A stretch of 64,000 nucleotides of DNA from an uncultured Caulobacterales bacterium (GCA_903900155.1 CAIUMD010000019.1:49013-113012), one strand, 5' to 3'; numbered from the stretch's first letter, positions 8,372 to 16,486 are shown. Program-made: numbers and translations. The notes: generated by a model not told the origin, from the letters alone.

Positions 8372-9394
8372 ATGGATCGTCGTCTGTTCCTGGCGGGCGC
8401 CTTGGCGCTGGCCCCGACCGCTCGCGCCGCCGCGCCCTTGGACGCTCAGGCCACGCGCCTCGGCCCCAGCAGCGTCCGCTTGGCCTGGACCGGCGCAGGG
8501 GCCGTCTCGATCCTCGCCTCCGACGATCCGGAAGCGCCGAGATCGGCGATGCGGCCGCTAAAGACCCTGGCCGGCGCTATGACGCAGGTCACCACTCCCA
8601 TCAGCCCCCGCCCCTACTTCCTGGTCCGCGCCGCCGACGGCCGCCAGACCCGCGTGGCCGAGCGCCTGCTGCCACTGACGGGCGGCCGAAACTTCCGTGA
8701 CCTGGGCGGCTGGCGGAGCGTCGACGGCCGGCAGGTCAAGTGGGGCAGGATATATCGCTCCGGCGTCATGACCGACCTGACGATGGCCGACATCACCTAC
8801 CTCCAGGACCTGGGCGTCACCGTTATCTGCGACCTGCGCAACCCGCAGGAGCGCGCGACCGAACCCAGCCCCTTCCTGAAGGCCGGTGGTCCAAGGGTGG
8901 CCGCCTTCGACTACGAGACCGTCTCGTTGGCGCCGTTCGTAGCCATGACCACCCGCGAGCAGGCCATCCAGGGTTTCGCCGACGCCTATGTCGCGCTGCT
9001 GGATCACCTGGCGCCAAACTTCACCGACCTCTTTGCGCGTCTCGCGGACGACGCCGGCCCGCTGGCGATGAACTGCAGCGCCGGCAAGGACCGCACAGGC
9101 CTGGCCTCGGCCCTGGTGCTGTCGACGCTTGGCGTTTCGCGTGCGACCGTGATCGCCGACTACGCCCTATCCCAGACCTATGTCCCGCCCACGCACTACG
9201 CGTCGCAGTTCCCGGCCTTCGCCAAGACGCCGTCGGCGGTGACGAAAGTTATCTTGGGCTCCGACCCGGAGGTCATGCGTCGGGCCTTGGCCGTGATCGA
9301 CACCCGATGGGGCGGCCCGTCGGCCCTGGCCAAGACCCGCTACGGCCTGACCGACGCCATGCGCCAGGAACTGCGCCGCCTCTATCTGAGCTGA
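8372..9394 (+). CDS. Exported tyrosine/dual-specificity-type protein phosphatase
   Basis: A 340-aa hydrolase with the Cys-X5-Arg phosphatase loop (NCSAGKDRTG) that forms the phosphocysteine intermediate. GGRNFRDLGGW and CDLRNPQERA are typical of the PtpB/Siw14-like branch. ATG 8372 starts a compact signal (MDRRLFLAGALALAPTARA). An in-frame ATG at 8357 adds five residues and is less well placed. Export would put the enzyme in the periplasm, where a phosphatase could finish hydrolysis begun by the secreted phosphodiesterase; that link is inference. The gene begins immediately after a strong terminator, so it may be expressed mainly by read-through. Confidence 0.85.
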   Translation: MDRRLFLAGALALAPTARAAAPLDAQATRLGPSSVRLAWTGAGAVSILASDDPEAPRSAMRPLKTLAGAMTQVTTPISPRPYFLVRAADGRQTRVAERLLPLTGGRNFRDLGGWRSVDGRQVKWGRIYRSGVMTDLTMADITYLQDLGVTVICDLRNPQERATEPSPFLKAGGPRVAAFDYETVSLAPFVAMTTREQAIQGFADAYVALLDHLAPNFTDLFARLADDAGPLAMNCSAGKDRTGLASALVLSTLGVSRATVIADYALSQTYVPPTHYASQFPAFAKTPSAVTKVILGSDPEVMRRALAVIDTRWGGPSALAKTRYGLTDAMRQELRRLYLS

Positions 9395-9570
9395 AATCCG
9401 CGCTGGCGCTTGGCACGGGCGCTGAGGGTCACGGCCTTCTTCCAGAGCGAAAGAGCCATCAGCGCCTGAACTCCGGACACGCGCCTCCCACGCCGCGCTG
9501 CACCGCTCCGCGAAACCCGCAACTGAACGGGCAGGTCTATCGCGCTCCGCGCCAGCCTAGCCTGATCGCG

Positions 9571-9885
9571 TCAGCGGGACTTGCCCGGCGACGCGATCGT
9601 CACGTCGATCGCCGTCAGGTCCGTCATGCTGTCGCCGTAGCCTAGCACGTTCACCGTCTGGCCGATCTTGATGTCCTTCGGGGTCAAGCGCTTGCCGTCC
9701 ATCGCCACGCGGGTGTTGTTGTCCACGTCGAGGGTCACGATCTCGCCCTCGCTGGTCACGACATCGATCGTCTTGGCGGTGACCGCCGTGATCTTGCCGG
9801 CGAGCGGGACGTCTTGGTGCGCCGCTGCAGGCATGGCGCTCAGCACGGCCGAGGCGACGATCAGCGAGGCGAGGAACTTGCGCAT
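9571..9885 (-). CDS. Small periplasmic protein, DUF5666-like
   Basis: 104 aa with a signal peptide (MRKFLASLIVASAVLSAMPAAAH) and a small beta-rich domain containing the repeated phrase GKITAVTAKTIDVVT and the ending GDSMTDLTAIDVTI. It is a clear paralogue of the protein at 28124-28432 (same start MRKFLA, same GDSMTDL ending), which lies in an operon with a HupE-type permease. No metal-binding cluster beyond His24 is obvious. A TGCGTAA element lies 75 bases upstream on the same strand. A role in periplasmic metal handling is inferred from context only. Confidence 0.75.
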   Translation of the reverse strand: MRKFLASLIVASAVLSAMPAAAHQDVPLAGKITAVTAKTIDVVTSEGEIVTLDVDNNTRVAMDGKRLTPKDIKIGQTVNVLGYGDSMTDLTAIDVTIASPGKSR

Positions 9886-9959
9886 TTCAAACTCCGACGG
9901 AGGACCTGGGGAGATCGTCGGCGACGCAGCCGGTTTCGGCGCCCGCCAATCTGCACAAA

Positions 9960-9966
9960 TTACGCA
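9960..9966 (-). promoter_or_regulatory. TGCGTAA element upstream of small periplasmic gene
   Basis: On the minus strand this reads GGGCTGCGTAAT and points toward the gene starting at 9885. It is one of five similarly oriented copies next to metal genes. Confidence 0.35.
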
Positions 9967-10035
9967 GCCCGCCAAGCTGACCCTCGCGAGACGATGAAGA
10001 ATTTCAAGCCCGACGCGAGGGCGCCGCGTCTGGGC

Positions 10036-10042
10036 TGCGTAA
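10036..10042 (+). promoter_or_regulatory. TGCGTAA element upstream of the rcnA relic
   Basis: GGGCTGCGTAAAG lies 50 bases before the ATG of the rcnA relic, on its strand. It shares GGGCTGCGTAA with the divergent copy at 9960-9966. Confidence 0.35.
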
Positions 10043-10091
10043 AGCTCGGCGCAAGGCAAAATGCTTTGCGGACCCACTTTCGCAGGCGCCC

Positions 10092-10590
10092 ATGACACCG
10101 TTCGCCGAGATGCTCTCTCAAGGCGCGGCCCCGCGCCTGGCTCTTCGCGCCGTCCGCCCTGCTGCTGGGCGCGCTGCACGGCCTGGAGCCGGGTCACTCC
10201 AAGACCATGATGGCGGCGTTCATCGTGGCGGTGCGCGGGACGGTCTGGCAGGCGGTGCTGCTGGGCCTATCGGCGACGCTGTCTCACACGGCCATCGTCT
10301 GGTCGATCGGGCTGGCGGGCCTCTACCTTGGCGGCAAGCTGAACCTGGAGACGGCCGAGCCGTGGTTCCAGCTGGCCTCGGCGGTCATCATCCTGGGCGT
10401 CGCCATCTGGATGATCTGGCGTACCTGGCGCGAGGGCCGGGCCGAAGCGGCCGAACGCGGCCATGACCACGGCCACCATCATCACGACGAGACGCGGACG
10501 ATCGACACCGGTCACGGCGTCCTAGCGCTGTCGATCTTCGAGGACGGCGTCCCGCCCCGCTTCCGGGTCCATGCGCCGGCCCGGGCTTGA
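10092..10590 (+). pseudogene. rcnA: Relic of RcnA-type nickel/cobalt exporter
   Basis: The ATG at 10092 begins like RcnA (MTPFAEMLSQGAA), but the frame is lost at the CCCC run 10139-10142. Removing one C gives ARAWLFAPSALLLGALHGLE and then PGHSKTMMAAF, closely matching the N-terminus of E. coli RcnA. The next frame continues through three membrane segments, SAEPW-like and WRTWR motifs and the His-rich loop HDHGHHHHD. It ends at 10590, without the second half of the transporter. So there is a one-base frameshift plus a C-terminal deletion. The frameshift alone could be a sequencing error; the truncation could not. Confidence 0.85.
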
Positions 10591-10617
10591 GCACATGCCC
10601 GGCTCCAGGGAATCCGG

Positions 10618-10800
10618 ATGACCACCTCTTCGCCCTGCCTGGACATCTGCAAGTTCGACCGTCGATCGGACATGTGCGTCGGCTGCCTTCGAACGACCGA
10701 AGAGATCCGGCAATGGAAGAAGATCAGCGAGCATCGCCGCCGCCGGATCGTCGCCGAACGCCCCCGGCGCCAAGCCAAGCTGACCCAGAAGAAGACCTGA
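10618..10800 (+). CDS. DUF1289 small Cys-rich protein
   Basis: 60 aa with the family pattern SPCLDIC...FD...MCVGCLRTTEEI..W, in which four cysteines probably bind a metal or Fe-S centre. A basic C-terminal tail (RRRRIVAERPRRQ) follows. The length is normal for the family. It lies directly after the rcnA relic and before hisD. The function of DUF1289 proteins is not established. Confidence 0.88.
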   Translation: MTTSSPCLDICKFDRRSDMCVGCLRTTEEIRQWKKISEHRRRRIVAERPRRQAKLTQKKT

Positions 10801-10917
10801 CAGAGCCGGCTCCTCACGCCGAAAAGCGATCCGCGCGAGGGCTGCGGGCTCGGCGCGCGTAAGTTTCGCGAGAGCGCCGCCCCCTCGGCGCACGATTAAC
10901 GCACCGGAGACGTCATC

Positions 10918-12213
10918 TTGGCCCGCCGCCTCACCTTCGAGGACCCTGGTTTTTTCGCCGCCTTCGCCACGCTGGTCGAAGAGCGCCGGGAGACCTCGCC
11001 CGCCGTTGAGGACACGGTCACGCAGATCATCGCCGCCGTCCGACGCGAAGGCCTGCCGGCGCTGTTGCGCATTTCCCGCCAGCTGGACGCGGCGCGGCTC
11101 GAAGAAGCGGACCTGCGGGTCAGCGCCGAGGAGATCGCCGCCGGCGCGGCGCTGTGCCCGCCGGAAGTCCGCGACGCCCTCTTCCTGGCGGCGCGCCGGA
11201 TCGGCGAGTACCATGCCCGTCAACGACCGGCGGACGCCTGGTTCAAGGATGAGGACGGCCTGGAGCTGGGGTGGCGCTGGACGCCGCTGGACGCGGTCGG
11301 GATCTACGTTCCCGGCGGGCGCGCGGCCTACCCATCGAGTTTGCTGATGAACGCCGTCCCCGCCGTCATCGCCGGCGTGACGCGCATCGCCATGGTCACC
11401 CCGCCTGGCCATCTGTCGCCGGCGGTGCTCGCCGCGGCGCAAATCGCCGGCGTCAACGAGATCTGGCGGGTCGGCGGCGCTCAAGCCGTCGCGGCCCTGG
11501 CCTATGGCGCCGGACCGATCGCGCCGGTCGACAAGATCGTCGGACCGGGCAACGCCTATGTCTCGACCGCCAAGCGTCAGGTCTATGGCGCGGTGGGCAT
11601 CGACGCCCTGGCCGGGCCGTCCGAGATCGTGGTGGTGGCCGACGCGGCCAACGATCCGCGCTGGATCGCCGTCGACCTGCTGTCCCAGGCCGAGCACGAT
11701 CCGGTCGCCCAATCGGTGCTGATTACCGACGATACCGGGTTCGCGGAGGCCGTGGCGGCGGCGGTGGAAGCCGAGATCGCCACGCTGGCGACCCAGGACG
11801 CCGCGCGGATGTCCTGGGACACCAACGGCGCCATCATCGTCGCGCCCCGGTCCAGGACCGCAGAGCTGGTCAACGCCCTGGCGCCCGAACACTTGCAGCT
11901 GGCCATCGACGATCCGAAGGTCCTGGCGGGCCAAGTGCGTCACGCCGGGGCCATCTTCATGGGTCGGCTGACCCCCGAGGCGATCGGCGACTACATCGCC
12001 GGGTCCAACCACGTCCTGCCTACCAGCCGCTCGGCCCGCTATTCGTCGGGCCTGTCGCTGTTCGACTTCATCAAGCGCACCTCGCTGATCGCTTGTGATG
12101 AAACATCGCTGGAGACGCTGGGTCCGGCCACGGTCGCATTGGCCGACGCCGAGGGGCTTTCCGCCCACGCCCGGTCCGTCGCCCAGCGCCTGGGCCAGGG
12201 CGCCATTCGATGA
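10918..12213 (+). CDS. hisD: Histidinol dehydrogenase
   Basis: Zn-dependent NAD enzyme for the last two oxidations of histidine synthesis (histidinol to histidine); 431 aa, full length. Family motifs are intact: GIYVPGGRAAYPSS, VDKIVGPGNAYV, GPSEIVVVAD, QAEHDP with the Zn ligands, APEHLQ, and NHVLPT. The start is TTG at 10918 with a GGAG site about 10 bases upstream. The gene sits inside the Ni/Co region. A one-mismatch version of the TGCGTAA element (GCGCGTAAG, near 10855) lies about 55 bases before it. Co-regulation with metal genes is possible because histidine chelates nickel, but it is unproven. Confidence 0.96.
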   Translation: MARRLTFEDPGFFAAFATLVEERRETSPAVEDTVTQIIAAVRREGLPALLRISRQLDAARLEEADLRVSAEEIAAGAALCPPEVRDALFLAARRIGEYHARQRPADAWFKDEDGLELGWRWTPLDAVGIYVPGGRAAYPSSLLMNAVPAVIAGVTRIAMVTPPGHLSPAVLAAAQIAGVNEIWRVGGAQAVAALAYGAGPIAPVDKIVGPGNAYVSTAKRQVYGAVGIDALAGPSEIVVVADAANDPRWIAVDLLSQAEHDPVAQSVLITDDTGFAEAVAAAVEAEIATLATQDAARMSWDTNGAIIVAPRSRTAELVNALAPEHLQLAIDDPKVLAGQVRHAGAIFMGRLTPEAIGDYIAGSNHVLPTSRSARYSSGLSLFDFIKRTSLIACDETSLETLGPATVALADAEGLSAHARSVAQRLGQGAIR

Positions 12214-12248
12214 TGCGCGGCGCGAGGACGCGGGTGACGTCGTTGGCC

Positions 12249-12255
12249 TGCGTAA
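12249..12255 (+). promoter_or_regulatory. TGCGTAA element upstream of the DUF190-cnrYXH operon
   Basis: GGCCTGCGTAAACTTT lies 54 bases before the DUF190 start. In Cupriavidus, cnrY has its own CnrH-dependent promoter at the equivalent place. Confidence 0.4.
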
Positions 12256-12308
12256 ACTTTAATGCACGGGCCCGCGTCTTGCCGGTCCCAGGCTAGGGAG
12301 AAGTCGTG

Positions 12309-12677
12309 ATGCAAAGCGGAGACGGCGCTGGCCTTTTGCGTATCTATACCGACGAACGCGCCTTCGTCGGGGATCGCCCGATTTTTGAGCTGCTGGTCGA
12401 GCGCGCCCGGCTCAAGGGCCTGGCTGGCGCGACGGTTCTGCGCGGCCGCCTGGGCTATGGACGCTCGGCGCTCATTCACAGCCACCGAATGTTCGACCTG
12501 GAGGACGAATTGCCGCTCGTGATCGAGTTGATTGATGCGGAAAAGACCCTTCGGGACTTTGCCGCGTCCATTTCCGATCTGGACAAGATCGGCGTCATAA
12601 CCCTGGAAAAGGTCGAGGTGCTGCGCGCGCCGGCGGCGGTCGCCGCCAGCGTACCGCATGGAGGTTCCGATGAGTGA
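12309..12677 (+). CDS. DUF190 family protein
   Basis: Small cytoplasmic protein of 122 aa with the family features LRIYTDERAF, LLVERARLKGLAGATVLRG and GYGRSALIHSHRM. DUF190 proteins have a PII-like fold and are often found beside ion transporters. ATG 12309 follows an in-frame GTG at 12306; the ATG is preferred (upstream AGGGAG). It overlaps the following cnrY-like gene by 8 bases and is therefore probably the first gene of the sensor-sigma operon. Its exact role in metal response is unknown. Confidence 0.85.
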   Translation: MQSGDGAGLLRIYTDERAFVGDRPIFELLVERARLKGLAGATVLRGRLGYGRSALIHSHRMFDLEDELPLVIELIDAEKTLRDFAASISDLDKIGVITLEKVEVLRAPAAVAASVPHGGSDE

Positions 12678-12972
12678 TTTCGACAAGTGGCTGAACGGCG
12701 CGGCCAAGGCCCATGTCGGCCTCTCGGCCGGCGCCGCCGACGCGCTTGCCGCGCGTCTGGCCGGCGAACCGGCGCCCGGTACGATCGAGTCCCGTCGTGA
12801 ATGGCGCCAGTTGACCGCCTGCCTGATGGTCGCCACCCTATTCGGCGCTGCGACGACGAGCGGACTTGGCATGATCCAGCGCACACCCACGACACAGATG
12901 GCCGCCCGCTGGCCAGCAGCGGCCTTCCCCGTGTCGCCTTCCAATCTCCTGGCCCCGCGAAACGCCGGATGA
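12670..12972 (+). CDS. cnrY: CnrY-like membrane anti-sigma factor
   Basis: 100 aa with a short cytoplasmic head containing LNGAAKAHVGLS, a single membrane segment (LTACLMVATLFGAATTSGL, about 48-66) and a periplasmic tail. Sequence similarity to known CnrY is not obvious. The call rests on topology and gene order: it precedes a CnrX-like sensor (ATGA overlap) and an ECF sigma gene (GTGA overlap), exactly the cnrYXH arrangement. It would hold the sigma factor at the membrane until CnrX binds metal. The tail ending (AFPVSPSNLL) resembles that of the second module (AFDVEGDFAPSTLL), supporting a real family. Confidence 0.72.
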   Translation: MSDFDKWLNGAAKAHVGLSAGAADALAARLAGEPAPGTIESRREWRQLTACLMVATLFGAATTSGLGMIQRTPTTQMAARWPAAAFPVSPSNLLAPRNAG

Positions 12973-13415
12973 GCCGCGCCAACTGGACCCGGATGATCGC
13001 CGGCGCGGCCGTCGCGGGCGCCGTCGGCGCGGTCCTGGTCTCGACCGCGCATTGGGCGCTGCAATCGGCTCACCCGAAGCCGATGGACCTACACCAGGAA
13101 CTGCACGAGATGGTGCCGCTCAGCACCCAGGAAAAGCAGCGCCTGGAAGCACGCGAAAATGCCTATCGGGCCCGGCGCGCGGCCATCGAACAGCGGGTCA
13201 AGACTACCAACGGTCGCTTGGCGCGAGCCATCGCCCTGCAGCCCGGCTGGACCCCGGAGGTCGAGGCGGCGAGCAAGGACGTCGAGGCCGCCGCCGCCGA
13301 ACTGGAGCGCGCCACCCTGCAGCACGTGGTGGAGATGCGTGAAGGCCTGAACGCCGAGCACCGGCCCGCCTACGACACGGTCCTGGTCAAGGCCTTGTCC
13401 GACGGAGCCAAGTGA
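12969..13415 (+). CDS. cnrX: CnrX-like periplasmic Ni/Co sensor
   Basis: 148 aa with an N-terminal membrane anchor (about 9-27) and a helical periplasmic domain. The metal-site residues known from Cupriavidus CnrX are present at the same residue numbers: His42 and His46 (HQELH), Glu63, His119 and Met123 (HVVEM). This supports nickel/cobalt binding with a methionine switch. The start overlaps the cnrY stop (ATGA), and the stop overlaps the sigma factor GTG. It belongs to the heavy-metal-sensor (CnrX/ZraP-like) superfamily. Confidence 0.88.
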   Translation: MSRANWTRMIAGAAVAGAVGAVLVSTAHWALQSAHPKPMDLHQELHEMVPLSTQEKQRLEARENAYRARRAAIEQRVKTTNGRLARAIALQPGWTPEVEAASKDVEAAAAELERATLQHVVEMREGLNAEHRPAYDTVLVKALSDGAK

Positions 13416-13960
13416 GCGCCGCCGCCGACGACGCCCAGCTCGTCGCCCGCGCCATCGCGGGCGACCGGGTCGCGTTCGTCGAACTGTTCCGTCACCACAG
13501 TCCGGCGGTCGCCAAGCTGACCCGCGCCTATGGCGCGCCGGTCTTCGAAGTCGAGGATATCGTCCAGGAAGTCTTCGTGGCCGCCTGGAGACGCCTGGCC
13601 GACTATGACCGTCAACGCCCGTTCCGCGCCTGGCTCTTCGCCATCGCGCTGAACCGCGTGCGCGACATGGCCCGCCGCCGGCGGGTGCGCGCCTTCTTCT
13701 TCGGTGCGGCCGAACTCGACGAGGGCGCCACCCGCGTCGAGGCCGAGGCGCCCGATCCGGAAACCCAGGCCCACCATCGCCTGGCGCTCGAGGAGGTCGC
13801 GCGTCAAATCGCCGCTCTTCCCGAGGATCTGCGCACTGCGCTGGTCCTGACGGCGATCACCGGCCTCAGCTATCAGGAGGCCGCCGCCAGCCAGAATATC
13901 ACCGTCAAGGCGCTCGAGGGCCGGATCGCTCGCGCGCGCAAGCGCCTCGCCGCCCATTGA
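13412..13960 (+). CDS. cnrH: CnrH-like ECF sigma factor
   Basis: 182 aa with sigma region 2 (FEVEDIVQEVFVAAWRRL and an RPFRAWLFAIALNRVRD helix) and sigma region 4 (LPEDLRTALVLTAITGLSYQEAAASQNITV). There is no region 3, as expected for ECF factors. The GTG start overlaps the cnrX stop. It would direct RNA polymerase to metal-inducible promoters, including its own operon and the downstream pump. The TGCGTAA copies at 12249 and 14009 are candidate parts of its promoters. Confidence 0.9.
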   Translation: MSAAADDAQLVARAIAGDRVAFVELFRHHSPAVAKLTRAYGAPVFEVEDIVQEVFVAAWRRLADYDRQRPFRAWLFAIALNRVRDMARRRRVRAFFFGAAELDEGATRVEAEAPDPETQAHHRLALEEVARQIAALPEDLRTALVLTAITGLSYQEAAASQNITVKALEGRIARARKRLAAH

Positions 13961-14008
13961 GGTCGCAAGAAAAAACATCTTTTCTGTGCGTGGGCGCGGC
14001 CGAATGTG

Positions 14009-14015
14009 TGCGTAA
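14009..14015 (+). promoter_or_regulatory. TGCGTAA element between sigma gene and efflux operon
   Basis: ATGTGCGTAATCG lies in the gap between the sigma factor and the outer-membrane component, where Cupriavidus has its second CnrH promoter (pcnrC). It is 57 bases before the CTG proposed as the translation start. Confidence 0.4.
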
Positions 14016-14071
14016 TCGCAAGTAGGCGGCCAGCGGCTCAACATGCCGGCCCAAGCTCAGGGGACTTAATC

Positions 14072-15328
14072 CTGTCTAGACTCTCATACCTCGCCCTCGC
14101 GTGCGCCGCGTGGGGCGCCGTCGCGGCGGGGCCCGCGTGGGCCGAGCCCGCGCCGGCCTACGCCGACCTGCTGCGCCAGGCCACCCAGACCGCGCCGCGG
14201 CTGAAGGAAGCCCAAGCCGGCGTCCGCGAAGCCCAGGGCCTAGCCCTTCAGGCCCGAGCACGACCCAATCCGGTCGTCGGCCTCCAAGGCGAGAACTTTG
14301 GCGGCAAGACGCCGTACAATGGCACGAACCTCCTGGAAACGACGCTGTCGGTGGCCCAGGCGCTCGAGCTGGGCGGCAAGCGCTCGGCGCGAGTCTCGGC
14401 CGCCAACGCCGAAGTGACCGCCGCCGAGGCGCGCAATCGACAGGCCGCCGCCGACTTCGCCTATGAACTGGCGGTCGCCTACGCCGCCGCCGAAGCCGCC
14501 CAGAACCGCGCCGAGTTGGCCACCCAGACCTTGAAGCGTGCGCAGGACGACCTTGGCGTTTCGCGCGCTCTGGTCGACGCCGGCCGTGAAGCCAACCTGC
14601 GGCTCGTCATGGCCCAGGCGGCCGAGGCCTCGGCGCGCGCTGACGCCGAAGCCGCCCGCGCCGACGCGGTCGAGGCCCTGGCCCGCCTTTCGGCCCTGGC
14701 CGGCGCGCCCGCGCCCTACACCAGCCTGGCCGGCGGACTCCTCTCCGCCCCGGCCTCGCCCGCCACCGCCGACGGCGTTCCCCCGGCCGACATGCCCGCC
14801 CTGCAGGTGGCCCGCGCCGAGCGGGAAGCCGCCGGCCGGCTGGTCACCGTCGAGCGTCGCCGTGCGATTCCGGACGTCACCGCCTCGTTCGGCGTGCGCC
14901 AGCTGAACGGCCAAGGTCTGGCCGGCGGCAACGGCACCGCCGTGATCGCCGGGGTCTCTCTGCCGTTCCCGCTGTTCGACCAGAACCGGGGCAATGTCGC
15001 CGCCGCCTCGGCCCGCGCCAACGCCGCCGACGCCCGGTTCGAGGAAGCTCGCCTGCGCGCCGAGGCCGACTGGCGCTCGGCCCGCATCCAAGCCGATGCA
15101 GCGGTCAGCCGGGTCACCGCGTCCCAGCAATCGGAAGCCGCCGCAGACGAGGCCTATCGCCTGGCCCGCGTTGGCTATGAATCCGGCAAGACCCCGCTCG
15201 TGGAAGTCCTCAACGCCCAGCGCGCCCTCACCGACGCGCGCCGGACCACCCTTGATGCGCGCATGGCGCGGGTTCGCGCCGAAGCCACCCTGGCCCGCCT
15301 GGCCGGCCGCGCCCCCTTCGGAGAATAA
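14072..15328 (+). CDS. TolC-like outer-membrane component of metal RND pump (CnrC/CzcC type)
   Basis: Periplasm-spanning outer-membrane channel of about 418 aa, with long helical repeats typical of the TolC/CzcC family. The start is unusual. No ATG or TTG is available near the signal peptide (SRLSYLALACAAWGAVAAGP, cleavage near AWA). CTG 14072 sits 9 bases after an AGGGG site and gives a perfect signal peptide. The nearest standard start, GTG 14006, adds 22 non-signal residues and would overlap a likely promoter element. It forms an operon with the adaptor (4-base gap) and the pump. It corresponds to the first gene of Caulobacter ncz/czr-type operons. Confidence 0.85.
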   Translation: MSRLSYLALACAAWGAVAAGPAWAEPAPAYADLLRQATQTAPRLKEAQAGVREAQGLALQARARPNPVVGLQGENFGGKTPYNGTNLLETTLSVAQALELGGKRSARVSAANAEVTAAEARNRQAAADFAYELAVAYAAAEAAQNRAELATQTLKRAQDDLGVSRALVDAGREANLRLVMAQAAEASARADAEAARADAVEALARLSALAGAPAPYTSLAGGLLSAPASPATADGVPPADMPALQVARAEREAAGRLVTVERRRAIPDVTASFGVRQLNGQGLAGGNGTAVIAGVSLPFPLFDQNRGNVAAASARANAADARFEEARLRAEADWRSARIQADAAVSRVTASQQSEAAADEAYRLARVGYESGKTPLVEVLNAQRALTDARRTTLDARMARVRAEATLARLAGRAPFGE

Positions 15329-15331
15329 GAC

Positions 15332-16486
15332 ATGGCTACCCGTAACGCGGCCGGACCGCGCACTCTGATGCTCGGCGTCGCCGCCGTCGCCCTCCTGGGA
15401 GCCGGCTTCGGCGTCGCCAAGCTGACCACCAAGGCGCCGCCCGCCGCCGAAGCTCCCGCCGCCGCCGCCAAGGCCGCGCCGTCGACCGTCAAGGTCGATC
15501 AATCCTACCTGAAAGCCTCCAACATAAGCCTGCAGACCGTCACCGCCGGCGACTTCGGCGGTCAGGTCCAGGGTTCCGGCAGCGTCGTGGCGACGCCCGG
15601 CGGCGAGGCTGTGCTGACCGCCCACGCCGCCGGCGCCGTCGTGCGCATCTTCAAGCGTCTGGGCGAGCCGGTTCGCGCCGGCGAGACCCTGGCCCTGGTC
15701 GAAAGCCGCGACGCGGCCCTGATCGCTGGCCAGCGCGGCGCGGCCGACGCCCGCGCGGCGCTGGCCGCCTCGAACCTGGCCCGCGAGAAGCGGCTGTTCG
15801 AGCAGGGCGTCACGCCCCGCCAGGACTACGAAACCGCCAAGGCCGTGGCCGATGCGGCACGGGCCGAAGCGGCCGGCGCCCGCGCCGCCGCCGGCGCCTC
15901 GCGCGTCGCGGCTGACGGCCGCAGCGTCGCGGTCGTCAGCCCGATCAGCGGCAAGGTCACCGCCGCCCCCGCCACCCTGGGCGCCTTCGTGCAGTCCGAG
16001 AGCGAACTCTTCCGGGTCGCCGACGGGCGCGACGTCCAGATCGAGGTCGCGGTCAGCCCGCAGGACGCCGCGCGGATCCTCCCCGGCGCCAGCGCCACGG
16101 TCCGCAACGCCGCGGGCGCCACGATCACCGCCACCGTCCGCTCGGTGACCCCGACCCTGAACCCCCAGACCCGCAGCGCCACGGTGGTGCTGTCGGTGTC
16201 GGGCGGCAGCCTGGTTCCGGGCGAGGCGGTCCAGGCGACGATCACCGCGCGCGGTTCGGGTCAGCCGGGCTTCATCCTCCCCGAGGAGGCCGTGCAATCG
16301 CTGGAAGGCCGCGACGTCGTGTTTGTTCGCACCGCGACGGGCTTCGCCGTTCGTCCGGTGGTCGTTTCCACCCGCAGCGGCGGCCAGGCGCTGATCGTCT
16401 CGGGCCTCAAGGCCGGCGACAGCGTCGCCGCCCGCAACGCCTTCCTGCTGAAGGCCGAGATCGTCAAGGGCGCTGACGCAGAATGA
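15332..16486 (+). CDS. RND periplasmic adaptor (CnrB/CzcB type)
   Basis: Membrane-fusion protein of 384 aa. An N-terminal membrane anchor (about 9-28) is followed by a lipoyl/barrel-sandwich motif (AAGAVVRIFKRLGEPVRAGE, about 93-112), a helical hairpin (residues around 130-190), a second lipoyl half (AVVSPISGKVTAAPATLGAF) and a beta-barrel region. It links the inner-membrane pump to the outer-membrane channel and may hand metal ions to the pump. It is 3 bases after the channel gene and overlaps the pump ATG by 4 bases, so it is translationally coupled. Confidence 0.92.
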   Translation: MATRNAAGPRTLMLGVAAVALLGAGFGVAKLTTKAPPAAEAPAAAAKAAPSTVKVDQSYLKASNISLQTVTAGDFGGQVQGSGSVVATPGGEAVLTAHAAGAVVRIFKRLGEPVRAGETLALVESRDAALIAGQRGAADARAALAASNLAREKRLFEQGVTPRQDYETAKAVADAARAEAAGARAAAGASRVAADGRSVAVVSPISGKVTAAPATLGAFVQSESELFRVADGRDVQIEVAVSPQDAARILPGASATVRNAAGATITATVRSVTPTLNPQTRSATVVLSVSGGSLVPGEAVQATITARGSGQPGFILPEEAVQSLEGRDVVFVRTATGFAVRPVVVSTRSGGQALIVSGLKAGDSVAARNAFLLKAEIVKGADAE

